Shown here: positions 31,401-42,620 of the stretch, piece after piece | How the letters are laid out: the number at the start of each line of letters is the position of its first letter | Position numbering within the stretch: the first letter of the stretch is position 1 | Assembly (NCBI RefSeq): GCF_034190915.1 | Contig: NW_026947502.1 | Span: forward strand, 37,788,785-37,852,784 | Direction: 5' to 3' | DNA: 64,000 bases | Origin: Cavia porcellus | Taxonomy: Eukaryota; Chordata; Mammalia; Rodentia; Caviidae | Position numbers and translations under genes: made by a program | Notes under the pieces: model-generated | What the model was told of the DNA's origin: nothing | Database searches by the model: none | Seen by the model: only the letters and a program-made list of their open reading frames with translations

Positions 31401-31999
31401 GATCATATGTCTTCAAGGAAATTATGTAATACTTCATAATGTGTGAAGCAGTTAAGTAAGGGTGATTTTGGACTTTAAAACTTATTGAGACTTACTTTCA
31501 TGACTATAGGGGAGGAAAGTTTATACTTTTACCAGGGCAATTGTGTTATACAGATCAAATACTATATTTTGCATGTAACCACTTAATGTGTTATAAGACA
31601 TTCTGGCAAAGAAGTACGAATAGGGGCTTTCATCTGTGTCATGGGATCTGTTTGAAATCCTTGGTTGCTACCAGGATGGCCACCCTTTAAAGTGTAAAGC
31701 AACCCTGTAAAGACTTTGGAAGTGACGAAAATGCTTTGTCTTTGCAGAGTTGTCTTGTTTATTCTATATAAAGTGTATCATGGCCAAGATATGAAAAGTA
31801 TTGCTCTCATTTTATAGTTTAAAGCTTTTCCAGTTTTTTAAAATGAAGTATCTGAAGAAGGTGTATGCTCATTTGAAGTTGCTGAGGTGATCTTGTGCTA
31901 TTGAAAGCCAAGGAAAGCCTCTGAGACAGCAATTAGAATTGGCAGTGTGTGAAGAAGGGGAATTTAAATCAGAAAAACTTTAAAATGCTGGTTCTCTTG
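31401..31999. other. Unique sequence
   Basis: Nothing recognised. Confidence 0.35.
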
Positions 32000-32036
32000 T
32001 TTCTCAGTGTTTTGGAGCCTGAGAAGTTAGCTATTA
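32000..32036 (+). repeat. 37-bp exact direct repeat, copy 1
   Basis: Identical to 32242-32278 (begins TTTCTCAGTGTTTTGGAGCC, ends GTTAGCTATTA). Copy 2 is part of the MLT1-like LTR. This copy lies alone outside it. Confidence 0.95.
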
Positions 32037-32039
32037 TTT

Positions 32040-32155
32040 TTAGACAGGATGTTAGAAGGTCAATAAGTTTTTCACGCCAGGCTCAAATTTAAGATCTTCA
32101 TGCTTCAGTCTTTGAGAATGCAGAGATTACAGGTGTGTAGCGCCATGTCTTGCTA
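32040..32155 (-). mobile_element. Degenerate B1-like SINE, minus strand
   Basis: CACGCCAGGCTCAAATTTAAG, then GAGATTACAGGTGTGTAGCG and CCATGTCTTGC, antisense of a 7SL-type monomer with deletions. Confidence 0.55.
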
Positions 32156-32159
32156 CTCA

Positions 32160-32565
32160 TATATCTTATATACTTATTGTATTAGTCTATTACGATAACC
32201 ATAACAAAATACCATCGAGTGGCTTCAGCAACAGATACTTATTTCTCAGTGTTTTGGAGCCTGAGAAGTTAGCTATTAAGCTACTGGCAAAATTCATTTC
32301 GGTGAGTGCTGTCTTTCTAGCTTGTGGATGAGCACTTTTTTACTCTGTTCTGATGGTACTTCATTTTTGCCTTTCCTTATGTTATATAGAGGTGGGGATG
32401 AACTCTTGGTTCTGTTCTTTTAATGACATTAATGCTGTTGAATCATTGCCCTTACTCTTGTGACCTCATTTAAACCATTTCCAAGTACAGCTACAATTGG
32501 GGTTTAGGGCTTCAGTGAATGAATGTGGAGGCACACAGGCATTCAGCTCATCATATTTCATTTTG
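32160..32565 (-). mobile_element. MLT1-like LTR (ERVL-MaLR), minus strand
   Basis: GTATTAGTCTATTACGATAACC, CATAACAAAATACCATCGAG, TGACCTCATTTAAACCATTT, CCAAGTACAGCTACAATTGG and GGGTTTAGGGCTTCAGTGAA follow the order of an antisense MLT1 LTR. It contains copy 2 of the 37-bp repeat at 32242-32278. Confidence 0.75.
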
Positions 32566-33148
32566 TATTTCATTGTACTTAGATAGTCTGCCTTACCCTT
32601 TGTGATCAGATCACATTTTGAGAACATGTATTGATTGTTGTGGGCCAGCTATGGTGACAAACTCACTATGAGTGCTATCTCGAGCTCTGAGAGCTTTTCT
32701 GCAACCGTGTGATATATCTGAACTTTGTACAGCTTGGAGTGCTAGCACATAAATAATCTACCTCCAGCTTTAGGAGCTTGAGATTTTTCTTCTATAAAAT
32801 GTCAGTAATAATAGTTTTCTATTGTTGGTAGTAATTATAATTGTTTAAGGGAAATGTAAACTATGAAGTAAGATGCAAAGATTAGTTATTCTTTGTTTTA
32901 TTATTACAGTATTTGCAAAGCTTATGGACTTGAACTCTGGTATTTTAATTTCAAGTTTAAAACTTTGTAAGTAACCAGTTTTCTCCAAAATAGTTGTATT
33001 TCTGTATAGAAAGCACTCTTAAGAAAATTCCAGCACTATTTTTATAATCTCATGCAATGCTTTAGTGTCCCTCCAAAAAAATTTACCTTGCTATATGCGT
33101 AGTGCTTACAGAATAGCATGAGAAGAAAAATACATCTTTCAGCCGAAC

Positions 33149-33152
<4 letters not shown>

Positions 33153-33180
<28 letters not shown>

Positions 33181-33182
33181 TA
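33153..33182. repeat. (TA)n simple repeat
   Basis: About 14 TA dinucleotides. Confidence 0.95.
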
Positions 33183-33438
33183 CATATTGATAAGTATGTG
33201 TAATGTTGAGGAAACATCCCTTATTATCTGGGATTGCATTTGCAATCTAGTGCTTCATGCTTCTGGAGTACTGGGATGATATACACTGAGAAGATTTGGC
33301 TTAAGTTAGTATCTAAGGCTAGATGGAAGTGAGGAGAGAAAAAATGGATTTTTAAAGCAGAAGACAGTAAATTTAAAGAATATAAACAAAATCTAGAATA
33401 TAAAACAAAATGAAGAATATAAACAAATTCTAGAATAC

Positions 33439-34113
33439 ATGAAACAGATCCAAAGAGATTACCAGGAAATTAAAAACTCCATTGAAAGCTGGCAAAATGC
33501 CTTGACAGAAACTGAAGTTAGACTTTCAAAACTTGAAGGTAGATTTGCAATGTGTGATTGTAAAAGAAAAGATCTCTTAAAAATAACAAGGAACCAGGAA
33601 GTAACAATACAAAGCCTAGAAGACAACAAAAGGATCTGTAACTTAAGAATAAAAAACGTGAGTAAAGAAGCAGGAGTAAGCACAAATGAATTACAAAGGC
33701 GATTAACAGAAATAATTAAGGAAAACTTCTCAAGCATAGGAAAAGGAAATGATATCCAGATAAATGAGGCATACAGAACTCCAGCCAGCTACAACCAAAA
33801 CAGATCTATACCTAGACATATAATAATCAAGATCCCAGAAATTCATCACAAGAACAGAATATTAAAAGCCATCAGAAAAAAGAAACAGATCACTTGTAAA
33901 GGAAAATTCATCAAAATAACGACAGACTTCTCAACACAAACTATCAAATCAAGAAGAGCTTGGAGCAAAGTATTCCAAGCCCCGAAAGAAAATAATCTGC
34001 ACCCCAGATTGATGTACCCTGAAAAATTGTCTCTCAAATTTAATGGAGAAACGAGGTGCTTCCATGATAAAGAGGAACTGTGGGAGTTCATGACCACCAA
34101 TCCAACCCTATAA
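33439..34113 (+). pseudogene. L1-type ORF1 segment, 224 codons open
   Basis: An uninterrupted 224-codon frame covering the end of the coiled coil (1-70, IESWQNALTETEVRLSKLEG), the RRM-like domain (about 75-160, ICNLRIKNVSKEAG and PRHIIIKIPE) and the C-terminal domain (about 160-224, GKFIKITTDFSTQT and LMYPEKLSLKFNGE). It lacks the N-terminus and most of the coiled coil, so it would not form a normal ORF1p trimer. Family knowledge: ORF1p binds L1 RNA. It is more intact than ORF1 in B and C, so it is either younger or by chance unbroken. The minus-strand frame 33846-34166 is its shadow. Confidence 0.85.
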
Positions 34114-34749
34114 AATATACTTAAGGACATTCTAGAGAGAGAAAAAAATACTAGGATTCCATCCACAGTGGCAGAGAGGCCTCAATGAATGGGGCAGACA
34201 GTGGAATGAAAGAGAAAAGTAGACAATCAACAGCAGAAAAATAGTATAGCAGAGTTGAGGTAGAGAAGGTTGGCTATGATCTCTAACATGGATGGTTTTG
34301 ATACAGTAACAAAAAAAAAAAATACAGGCAGAGTAGATCAGGAGATCCATGAGATGTTCTCAATAGGAAATGTACTCAACCTGAAAGAGGGTTAATAAAC
34401 CAAAAGTCAAAGATGAGAAAATGATGCTCTACTTGACAGGAACCAGAGAGAAATAGGGAGAGCTCGTTCAGCAGCTACAGATAGGTTGGAAACTCATGAC
34501 ACTTTTGTGCAGCAGAGAACTACTCAGCTATAAGGAAGGAAAACCTTGAGGCTTTAGTAAGTAGAGGAATACAGCTCAGGATCAAGCTCAGGGGTAAAAA
34601 GATTCAGCACCACTTTGGTAGATAACGGGTTTCCCCCCTAATCTAAAAACTAAAGGAGTTAGTGGGACCCAAAATGTACAAAGCACCCTGAGAAAGGGAA
34701 AGGGGAGGAACTGTCTAAAAAAGAAGGGCAGAGGACATTGTTATTAGTG

Positions 34750-35865
34750 TATCAGGATTTAAAATCCACATTAGTCTTATTGCTCTGTTTAGTCTGATTT
34801 TATTCTGTTCCAGTCTGTCTACTTGTACTAGGTTCGAGGGCGCAGACAGCTATCCCCAAAATAGCAGGCTATACTACGGTAACTATCCTTAATTTCTTAT
34901 TAACTTAAACTGAAGCCCTATATTATTTACATTGTCTTACTATGACTGATCTTACTTGAATCTGGTTTGTTAGATCACTGTTTTGTCTTGACTGATTTTA
35001 TTTGAATTTGATATGCTTGATAGTATCAAGTCTAAGAGTAAAAGCAACTACTCTGAAGATGACAAGATACAATAGGATACCTATTCCAGTTTGATTATTA
35101 ATTGCTTTTGAAGTCCTACAATGTCTCCAATGTTGTGTTTTTATTAATATTGCTATGTAGTGCTATGTTCAATTCTATTATGCCTGATGATACAGACAGT
35201 TCTTGAAAATAAAAGAGACATCATAGCAACTACTATAGATTACCTAGTATTGTGGTTTTATATGTCTTTTTCATTTCATGTTTTTCTAGGAATTGTTTTG
35301 TGGTCTTGTTTTGATCTGTTTTTCCCTATAATACTGAAAGGATTAGTATACATGTAGAGATTCAAGCATGTGTAGAACTTGTAAACAGTTTGCGATAATA
35401 GATTATATAATGCATGATGTAATGAACAGATACTCTGAAGAAGAGACACTAAGATACCCAGTGCTAATTCTGTAGTGTTATGATATAAAATCTAGCAATA
35501 CTATTATTCTCTGTTCAGAGTAATATTAGTCTATTTTCTTTTCTTTAATTTCAACATACGTAAAGATATGGACAGCTATTTTGAAGAGAATGAGCGACAT
35601 TATGGCAGTCATTGTTGATTTCCATATTGTCTAGTCTTGAAGACCTAAAATGCCTTCATCATCCTGTTCTGATTAGTTTAGTACTATATTGTTCAGTATG
35701 TATTCACTGTGTGTGAAGATACAGACAACTATTTGGAAGAAAACAAGAGACAATATGATAGACAGTGAAGATCTCCAGTGGCCTTGATTTGAAATCTGTG
35801 CTTCTTAAATTGTTTTCTTATGATCTTTTTTGTTCTGTTTTGCTATGTTTAGTTTTATCCTCTTT
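34750..35865 (+). repeat. Expanded tandem 3' UTR of half-L1 D
   Basis: At over 1.1 kb this 3' UTR is about twice as long as in A or F. Phrases equivalent to the minus-strand CTTCAAA motif (TTTGAAGTCCTA, CTTGAAGACCTA, TTTGAAATCTG) recur near 34912, 35107, 35634 and 35788, with GATACAGACA-like blocks in between. This suggests seven or so diverged units. Confidence 0.65.
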
Positions 35866-35890
35866 AAAATAAAAAAAACTTAAAAAAAGA

Positions 35891-36984
35891 ATCTGGCATT
35901 CAATCTAACACTCAATGAAATGATAGTTTGCCAGTATTCTGGAGACTTAATTTTGTATTTCATCATTTCTTGAAACTTACTAATATTTTCTTGTAGTATT
36001 TTACTCTATTATGTATATCAATTTCTTATTCTACAGTTACAAATTTTGGATATTTAGGATTTTTAGGACTGTACTCTTTAATAGATGAGTTAATTTCATT
36101 TAATATTTAAAAAACAATTTATTCTTATTATTTCTTATGTTAACATTTCTAACATAATGAGTCACTTATTTTGACTATTGGCCATATTTCCTTGAGTTCA
36201 GTCAAAAGACAGGAACCATAAGTAACTTAAACAGACATTTAATATAATAAATTATGGAGGTATAATAGGTGAACAACTATAATATAAAGAGAATTCTGAT
36301 GGATATACTAGGCTGATGGAGAGTGTTAAGGAAGGAAGAACTTGGAAGAGGGTGTCAAGTAGGAGTTCATACTCTTGTTAGAGAAAGTGTAATTGCAGCC
36401 TCCTGGAAAGCAAAGCAGTTTGCCCCATTGCTAGGGCCGAAGTTGGTCACCAGTCATTGGCTAAGCAGAAAGCAACCTTTTGGACACAGTTGGGCTGAGC
36501 TCTTGGAGATGCCTCGGACTGGCTGGCAATGTGAGGCCTGGAACATGTAATGTCTGTTTTGGAAGAGCCTTAGGAAGGTGTTTAGGACAAGGATCGGAGT
36601 GAGGGTGAGTTGTTTATTGAGATGGGAAAATTAAAGGATGATAGTACAGTATGGCACCTTGATTCTTTCCATGGTTCTGGTTGCAAACTGAGTTGGACGA
36701 GAATCAAATCAAATTTATTGGTCAGGTTCAATGTTGACATGACAGGGAAATTTGGTTTAGTTCCGACTGGATCATAATAAAGTGAGATGTTGTAAGAATA
36801 AGAAAAGAAAGACAACTTATTTTTCTCTCTTCTTTCCCCAGATATGCATACAACACACTGTAAATGCTATTTTCATGAATGTAGTATCTTCTATTTTATT
36901 GCTTTAGCTGACACTACCTTTATCTTCATAGTAGTAGACTATCTTGTTCTCCTAATTTATCTTCCTGCTCTCAAAAATTTCCTT
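35891..36984. other. Unclassified sequence
   Basis: 36190-36590 is GC-richer and transposon-like (CAGACATTTAATATAATAAA, GGCCGAAGTTGGTCACCAG), perhaps an LTR remnant, but I could not name it. The rest is AT-rich and unique. Confidence 0.3.
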
Positions 36985-37230
36985 CTCTCAACCTAGTATT
37001 TTTGTAAAACGAAGTTCTGCCATGACATTTTGGTGTTTAAGCCTCCCTCCCTGTCACATACACATGCTGCTGAGTTGTGATGTTCTAGAGTTGAATCTCT
37101 AGTTTCTTCTATACCACTTTCCCCAGCTATGCTAGGGACCTTCTGTATGGAATATCTGATAAATTTCCAAGTATCATTTTCTTTGCAAATTTTGTCTCTT
37201 GGAGTGTTGTTTACTTTTGTATTTGGAAAA
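36985..37230 (+). mobile_element. Possible L2 fragment
   Basis: TGTTTAAGCCTCCCTCCCTG and ATACCACTTTCCCCAGCTAT recall the L2 ORF2 3' region. Weak and diverged. Confidence 0.35.
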
Positions 37231-39239
37231 GTTTAACGACGCTTTAAAACATATCTGCCACCTAGTCTTTCTCTGTTTGCTCAAACTTTCTTTGGAGTTG
37301 GGTGACAGTTCACTTTGAATATACCTCTGTTGATGGATTTCTTATCTCAAGGTGGAACTCATTTTTGTTGCTTATAAATGTTTCCTCTTGGTATTTAATG
37401 TACTTTACTATACACTCTTAATTTCTACTATTTTTAGATGAATTAATAAGTAGGTATCTTTAACATTTTTTTCCTGTAATAATGCCATAATTTAAAAAGA
37501 TTTCAGAATTGTGTACATTGCAATGGAGAGTGATTGGGATCCTATATGTTGCTTTAAAATTTTATTTATTTATTTTTGCTTGTAAAGGCAACAATACCTT
37601 ACTTTCTGTAATTCCTCTATTTTCCAAATGCTTAAATATGTATTGTTGTGTGATGGAGAAGTTATAATTAGGAAAATGAGGTAAAAATCAGCCACTTACT
37701 TAAGTGAATGATGGAGTTGAAATTAGAAAGCACTTTCTTTTGGACTGTCTTCCTTTGTTCATTCTACTGCAGTTTTATTAGATCAGAAAGACAGATATTT
37801 ACTGAGCACCTATTGTATACTAGACATTGTATTAGATCTGTAATTCAAGTCTTTCTTCTACCTTTATATCTCTGTGATTAATAAATATGATGTAAGCCTT
37901 ACATAAGTAATTTAAAAACTAAACTAGGTTATTATGTTAAATATTATAAATTATCAAAAAATTGTGAAATTTTCACATTAAACAAGTACAGTAAAATTAG
38001 TTATCCAATGAACAATATATCATACCTCAATGAAACAAAAAAGTATCTTTATTTGCATATACATATGTACATATTTAAAAACTGGCACATAAGTATAAAA
38101 TGGATGAAGATGCCTTTTTGAGATTGTTTCTAAAAGAATTCACCATTCCAATTCCTAAGCAGAGTTATAGTTATAATACTAGTAAATGTAGCATCTTTGA
38201 TGCATTTTTCCCCACAGTCAATTTTGTTACCTTATAAATCTTTATTCTTGGCTGTCAGTGGACTGTACTGCATCCAGTGGATGCCTAATATTTTAGGTGA
38301 ATTAATAAACATATGTCTTTAACACTTTTTCCATACCTTTTTGAAAACACAAATAAATATTTGAGGTTTATTACTTGTAGTAATAGTCTCAAGAAAAAAA
38401 ATAATTTGATAAGATTTTAACACAAATTTCGATGCCATGTCATATTCTTACAAGTGATTAACATTGATGAAAACAGTTAAAAGAATATATTCATACAACC
38501 TTTTTCTATTTCAGAGAGTTAGAATAAGCAACATTGTATGTCTTAATTATTTAGGTGCTCTAGATAGATGCTATCCTATGGTGTTCTACTAGGACGGACA
38601 CTTAATGGATTGCAGGTACTCTATATTACGGGGACACAAAATAAGTGTGATTTTAACTATAGTACATCGGGCTTCTGGACCCATATTTATCCATTCAAAT
38701 TCATAATTCTGTGACCAAAATAGAATAGCCTAGAGAATCACTGTATTACCAAACAGCTGTGCTGGATCTTGCTGAGTTTGCAAAAGCATGAAAATTTTAT
38801 GTTCAGTAGCTTACATAAAACTTTTAATGTATGACTGATAAAATATTAAGAGAATAGTGTTACAGAGTTTAAAGGATTTTAAAATAAAGAAATGTTTGAC
38901 ATAATCTAATTCAGTATTTCATTTTACTGGGGAAATAAAAGTATAGATTTATTATCTCAGATATCTGTCTAGAGTCATGCTACTGGATCATTTTAGAGCC
39001 CAGCTTAAAACCCTTGTTTCCTGTCTTAGTTTTGTGCTCTTTCCATTTTTAAGTTCCCATGACCCAGGGTAGAGTTGGCTTGGTTAAAGGCGTACAGAGG
39101 AAGTGGGACATTGGAAGGTAGAGGTAGATAGTGGGAAGAAATGGTAGTGTTCCACAATGGGAAGGGAGCAGAACGGAGCCTTACAAGACATAGTAAAGAA
39201 CAAAGGGGAGGTATAATGAGAGTAGAAAGCAGAGTAGTA
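37231..39239. other. Unique AT-rich sequence
   Basis: No gene found. A stretch near 37795 (ACTGAGCACCTATTGTATAC) is a possible L2 trace. Confidence 0.35.
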
Positions 39240-39920
39240 ATTAATTTTAGTTAGTTACCTGGTCCTGGGTTAAGGAGTGTTTTGAAAAACAGGACTTTTA
39301 ATCTGGTAGATACTAGTGCTTTTATGAATTTCTTGAACAGAATAACTTGATAAAAATTATATCCTTTTTATTGGTTGGAACATCAGTCTGTGATGGGAGG
39401 CATGAAAGACTGAAGTAAAATAACATCAGGGCAAGAAAGAGGTTGCAGTAATACGAATGAAATAGTAAATTCAAATCCACAAGACATTTCTTGGGGGAAG
39501 CTGATTGGACTAAACAACAGTTTTATATAGACAATAAAAGGAAGAAGACTAGAATAATATTTTGCTGGACAGAAAATATAATTTGGAGCGAGGACAGGAT
39601 AAATTGGGTATTGTGTGATACTAAGGTTGAAGGTGAGAAGGATTTTGAAAATCATCTATTCGATGCTGTTTAGGAATAATAATAATAATAGAACATTTGA
39701 CTGACTCTGTCTTTAGGGAATTTGAAAACAAGTAACTGTAATGAAGGGCCAAATTAATGGATTTTGGAGTTTTGTCTACATGATCATGTTAAAATTGTCA
39801 AGGTATATGAGCTTACTAAGGAGGTCGGGGAAAAAAAGAGAGTAGTAGGTGCGTTCTAGGCAGTGATACCTGCAGTAGAAAGAGGAAAAGGAGAAGTAGA
39901 GGAGTGAAAGAGGAGACAGA
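39240..39920 (-). mobile_element. Possible L2 traces, minus strand
   Basis: Purine-rich sequence with GGTTAAGGAGTGTTTTG, GGCAAGAAAGAGGTTGCAG and GGAGGTCGGGG resembles antisense L2, heavily diverged. An (AAT)n run lies at 39675-39690. Confidence 0.3.
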
Positions 39921-39949
39921 AAAGAATGAATTGAAAATGATTGTGGCAG

Positions 39950-40160
39950 CAGAATAGTTAAGAGCACCATGAACAGGCTTAGAATTGAGTCCATCCTTTA
40001 TTTGTAGTTAGTTGTGTTACAACTTACCTGTTTTGGAGATAATTATTTTTTATGTGTAAAATGGGGTGGTAATTACACGTGTTATGGCAGATTCACTGAG
40101 ATTGTTAAATAAAGCCAGGGAAGAGCTCAGTTCTTGATGAATAGATACATTCAATAAACA
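39950..40160 (+). mobile_element. MIR SINE
   Basis: AGTTAAGAGCACCATGAACAG, GAGTCCATCCTTTATTTGTAG, TACAACTTACCTGTTTTGG, TGTAAAATGGGGTGG and ATTCAATAAAC follow MIR order. Confidence 0.6.
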
Positions 40161-41740
40161 TTAAAAGCTAAAAAGCACTACAAAAATAACAGAGTAAATA
40201 AATGTCGTTTGCTCTGGGAAAAAAAAAAAGACATCAACAGGAAACCTTTGATGAGGTGAGATGTGGATGAAGTAGCAAAATACAGATATAAAATAGTTAA
40301 ATTAGATCCACATTAAGTCTAGTTTTGTAGTGGTGAGACATCTTTGAAATAAAATTAAATATTGGAATAAAAATTGAGGAACCTTTTGTTACAGTTAATA
40401 CTGAAAGGATTGTTACTGGTGTTAATAAAGGCTTACTATAAAAGCATTTCAGGTTTTCATTTGTGAATTTTCTCTCCCTTTGAGCAGACAGTGTGAAATT
40501 TTTGAATTTAGAGTTAATTATACCTGTTGTGTACACTGAGAAGGTTATTTCAGTATATTTGTAGTTGTATGCATGCAAACATTTTATTGAACTACTTATA
40601 TTTAGTTTTATAAAAATTTGTGAGGAATATAGTTTTAACTGTTTAGAAACAGTATACCTAGATTCATGATAGTCATCACTTAGAATCTAAGCCACTGAAA
40701 ATAAAGTAGGATAGGAGAAATAGGTTTTATTTTCAATTTCTTTTATTTCCTGTATTAATTTTGGAATAGTGGATTTTTCACAGTTCTAGTATTGCCTTAT
40801 ATCTTTACTAATACTGTTGGCTTCTTTAGTCATAGATTCTGCATCTGATTCAGCTAACCTGAGATTAACAATATTTGAAAAAATTGCATCCATCATGTGG
40901 ATTTTTCTTATTATTCCTGAAAGCCATATAGTATAATAACTATTTATATAGCACATTGTGTTAAGTATTATCAATATTTCCCCATGAATTAAAGTGCTTG
41001 GGAAGATATGTGTAGGTTACATGCAAAAATGGTACCAATTTATATAATCGACTTGAGCATTAACAAGTTTTGGCATTGCATAGTGTGGGGAGAAGGTCCT
41101 GGAGTTATGATAACACTCCCTTCCATGTAACAAGTGAGGACTGTATTTGTCTAAAGAGCCAGAATTCATTGCAAAACTTTCTATTAGCAATTCATTCTAG
41201 ATGTTTAATAAATTGTCAGTTTTTCGTACGTTTTAATCTTAATACTTGTTTTAAAAGTAAATGTAGGAAGACCAAATAGAAATAATTTTTTTCTTACCTA
41301 AAAATTAGTTTTTAAAATTTTTATAAAATGAACTCTTTTGACTTGCAGCTATGTAGAGGATTACATATGGCATGGTAATCCATTTTTATTGTCTTATTAA
41401 AATTTTTGTTACAATTTTTAGGAGAAAATGTTTTAAGAAGTCGTTAGTATTCTTTCTAAGCCTTTATTTGAATTACAAATCTATTTTATTTCTTAGATGT
41501 ACTATTCTATTAAATTTAGGTCTGTAGTAGTAGTTATGTAGTTGTGTGGTCTAAGAGTATTCAATATGTGAGTTCTGAACACTAATATTTATATATACAA
41601 GATATTCATCAAATGTCCTTATTGTTATTACATTTTATGCCTCTCAGCTTCCGAAGTTGTATGACATAGCACCAAGTAAATTAAAACTCAGCTAGTGGTT
41701 TACAATTAATGTAGTAGAAGTGTAGATTAAGCTCATGTCC
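40161..41740. other. Unique AT-rich sequence
   Basis: No feature recognised. The open frames are short and compositionally biased. Confidence 0.4.
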
Positions 41741-41741
41741 A

Positions 41742-41940
41742 TCCAGTGTTGTTCTTAAATTTTTTGAGTCACAGATTTTAAAAAATATACACCATAGTTA
41801 ATTTTACAAATCCACACAAGAAGGAAATAATCATGTCGCATATGTTGTTCAGGTGAAGTCAATATTTTAGAGAACCATCATTTTGAAAAAGCAGTCATCC
41901 TGATACTCCTCTCCATGGGTAACACTTTGAGAACCGCTAT
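41742..41940. mobile_element. hAT-type MITE (MER5-like) remnant
   Basis: The left end, CAGTGTTGTTCTTAAAT, is a decayed CAGTGGTTCTCAAA. The right end, ACACTTTGAGAACCGCT, is its inverse. About 200 bp long. No clear 8-bp duplication. Confidence 0.5.
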
Positions 41941-42094
41941 TACAGATCATGTTAGACTTGTTTGATATGAGAGTAAGAAAGGCAGTTTTCTTTAAGAGGG
42001 TCATCTTCCACTTTTACCTTTTTGCTCTTGCTTACCTTACCCCAGTGGTAATGTGTTATATAAATAACATCTCAGTATTTCTTCATTTAAACTT

Positions 42095-42620
42095 TCTAGT
42101 ATATTCATTCATTCAGTAAGTGCTTAGTAAGTATCTAATTTGTGCCTGGCATATTTAATTAAAAATGAAGATAAACAGTAAGACAGGCATATCTCTTTCC
42201 CTCAGCGGGGTTTGTTTTCTGTTGGGGACATACACAGGCAAAAACAGTCCAACAAACCAATTGAAATATGTCCTGTGATAACTATAAGCAAATAGATTGG
42301 CAAAATCAGAGAGCAAACTATGATAGGCATAGTGATCTCTGATAAAGTAACACTGATGTTAAGACCTCCAAAAGAGAAGCAACGAGGTCTGATTTGAGGA
42401 AGGAGCAACATTTTTCAGCAGTGACAGCTGAATGTACATAGGCCCTGAGGCAAAAAAAAAAAAAAAAATATGACTTTTTTAACAACTGAAAGTATACCAG
42501 CCTATTAGTATTAGTAAAGCTAAGGGTGGAATTTAGGAAGGAAAGTGAGGGAGAAATAGGAAAGAAATGACAAAGAATCCATAAGTCTGGTTTGTAAATG
42601 AATGGTAGTATTGTGTAATG
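42095..42620 (-). mobile_element. L2 LINE 3' end, minus strand
   Basis: CATTCAGTAAGTGCTTAGTA, TTTGTGCCTGGCATATTTA, GGGGACATACACAGGC, ACATAGGCCCTGAGGC and AGGAGGAGTTG follow the antisense L2 3' end. A 17-bp poly(A) interrupts it at 42452-42468. Confidence 0.55.

Larger units (their letters stand above)
33370..35890 (+). mobile_element. Half-L1 (HAL1-like) element D
   Basis: Plus-strand element of about 2.5 kb, 5'-truncated in the ORF1 coiled coil. It has ORF1 (33439-34113), a short ORF2 N-terminal piece (about 34275-34440) joined to ORF2 C-terminal sequence (about 34455-34560), and a long tandem-unit 3' UTR (34750-35860) with an A-rich end. The join matches elements B and C: GACAGGAACCAGAGAGAAAT corresponds to the stretch just before the join in B. 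A 37-bp tandem duplication starts the element (33377 and 33414, AGAATATAAACAAA). Confidence 0.85.

Noticed and set aside
33846..34166. 106-codon minus-strand frame with hydrophobic segments
   Set aside because: Shadow of the ORF1 in half-L1 D.
39383..39994. Minus-strand frames of 72-90 codons rich in Leu/Ser/Phe
   Set aside because: Purine-rich plus strand makes such frames by composition. The region looks like diverged L2.
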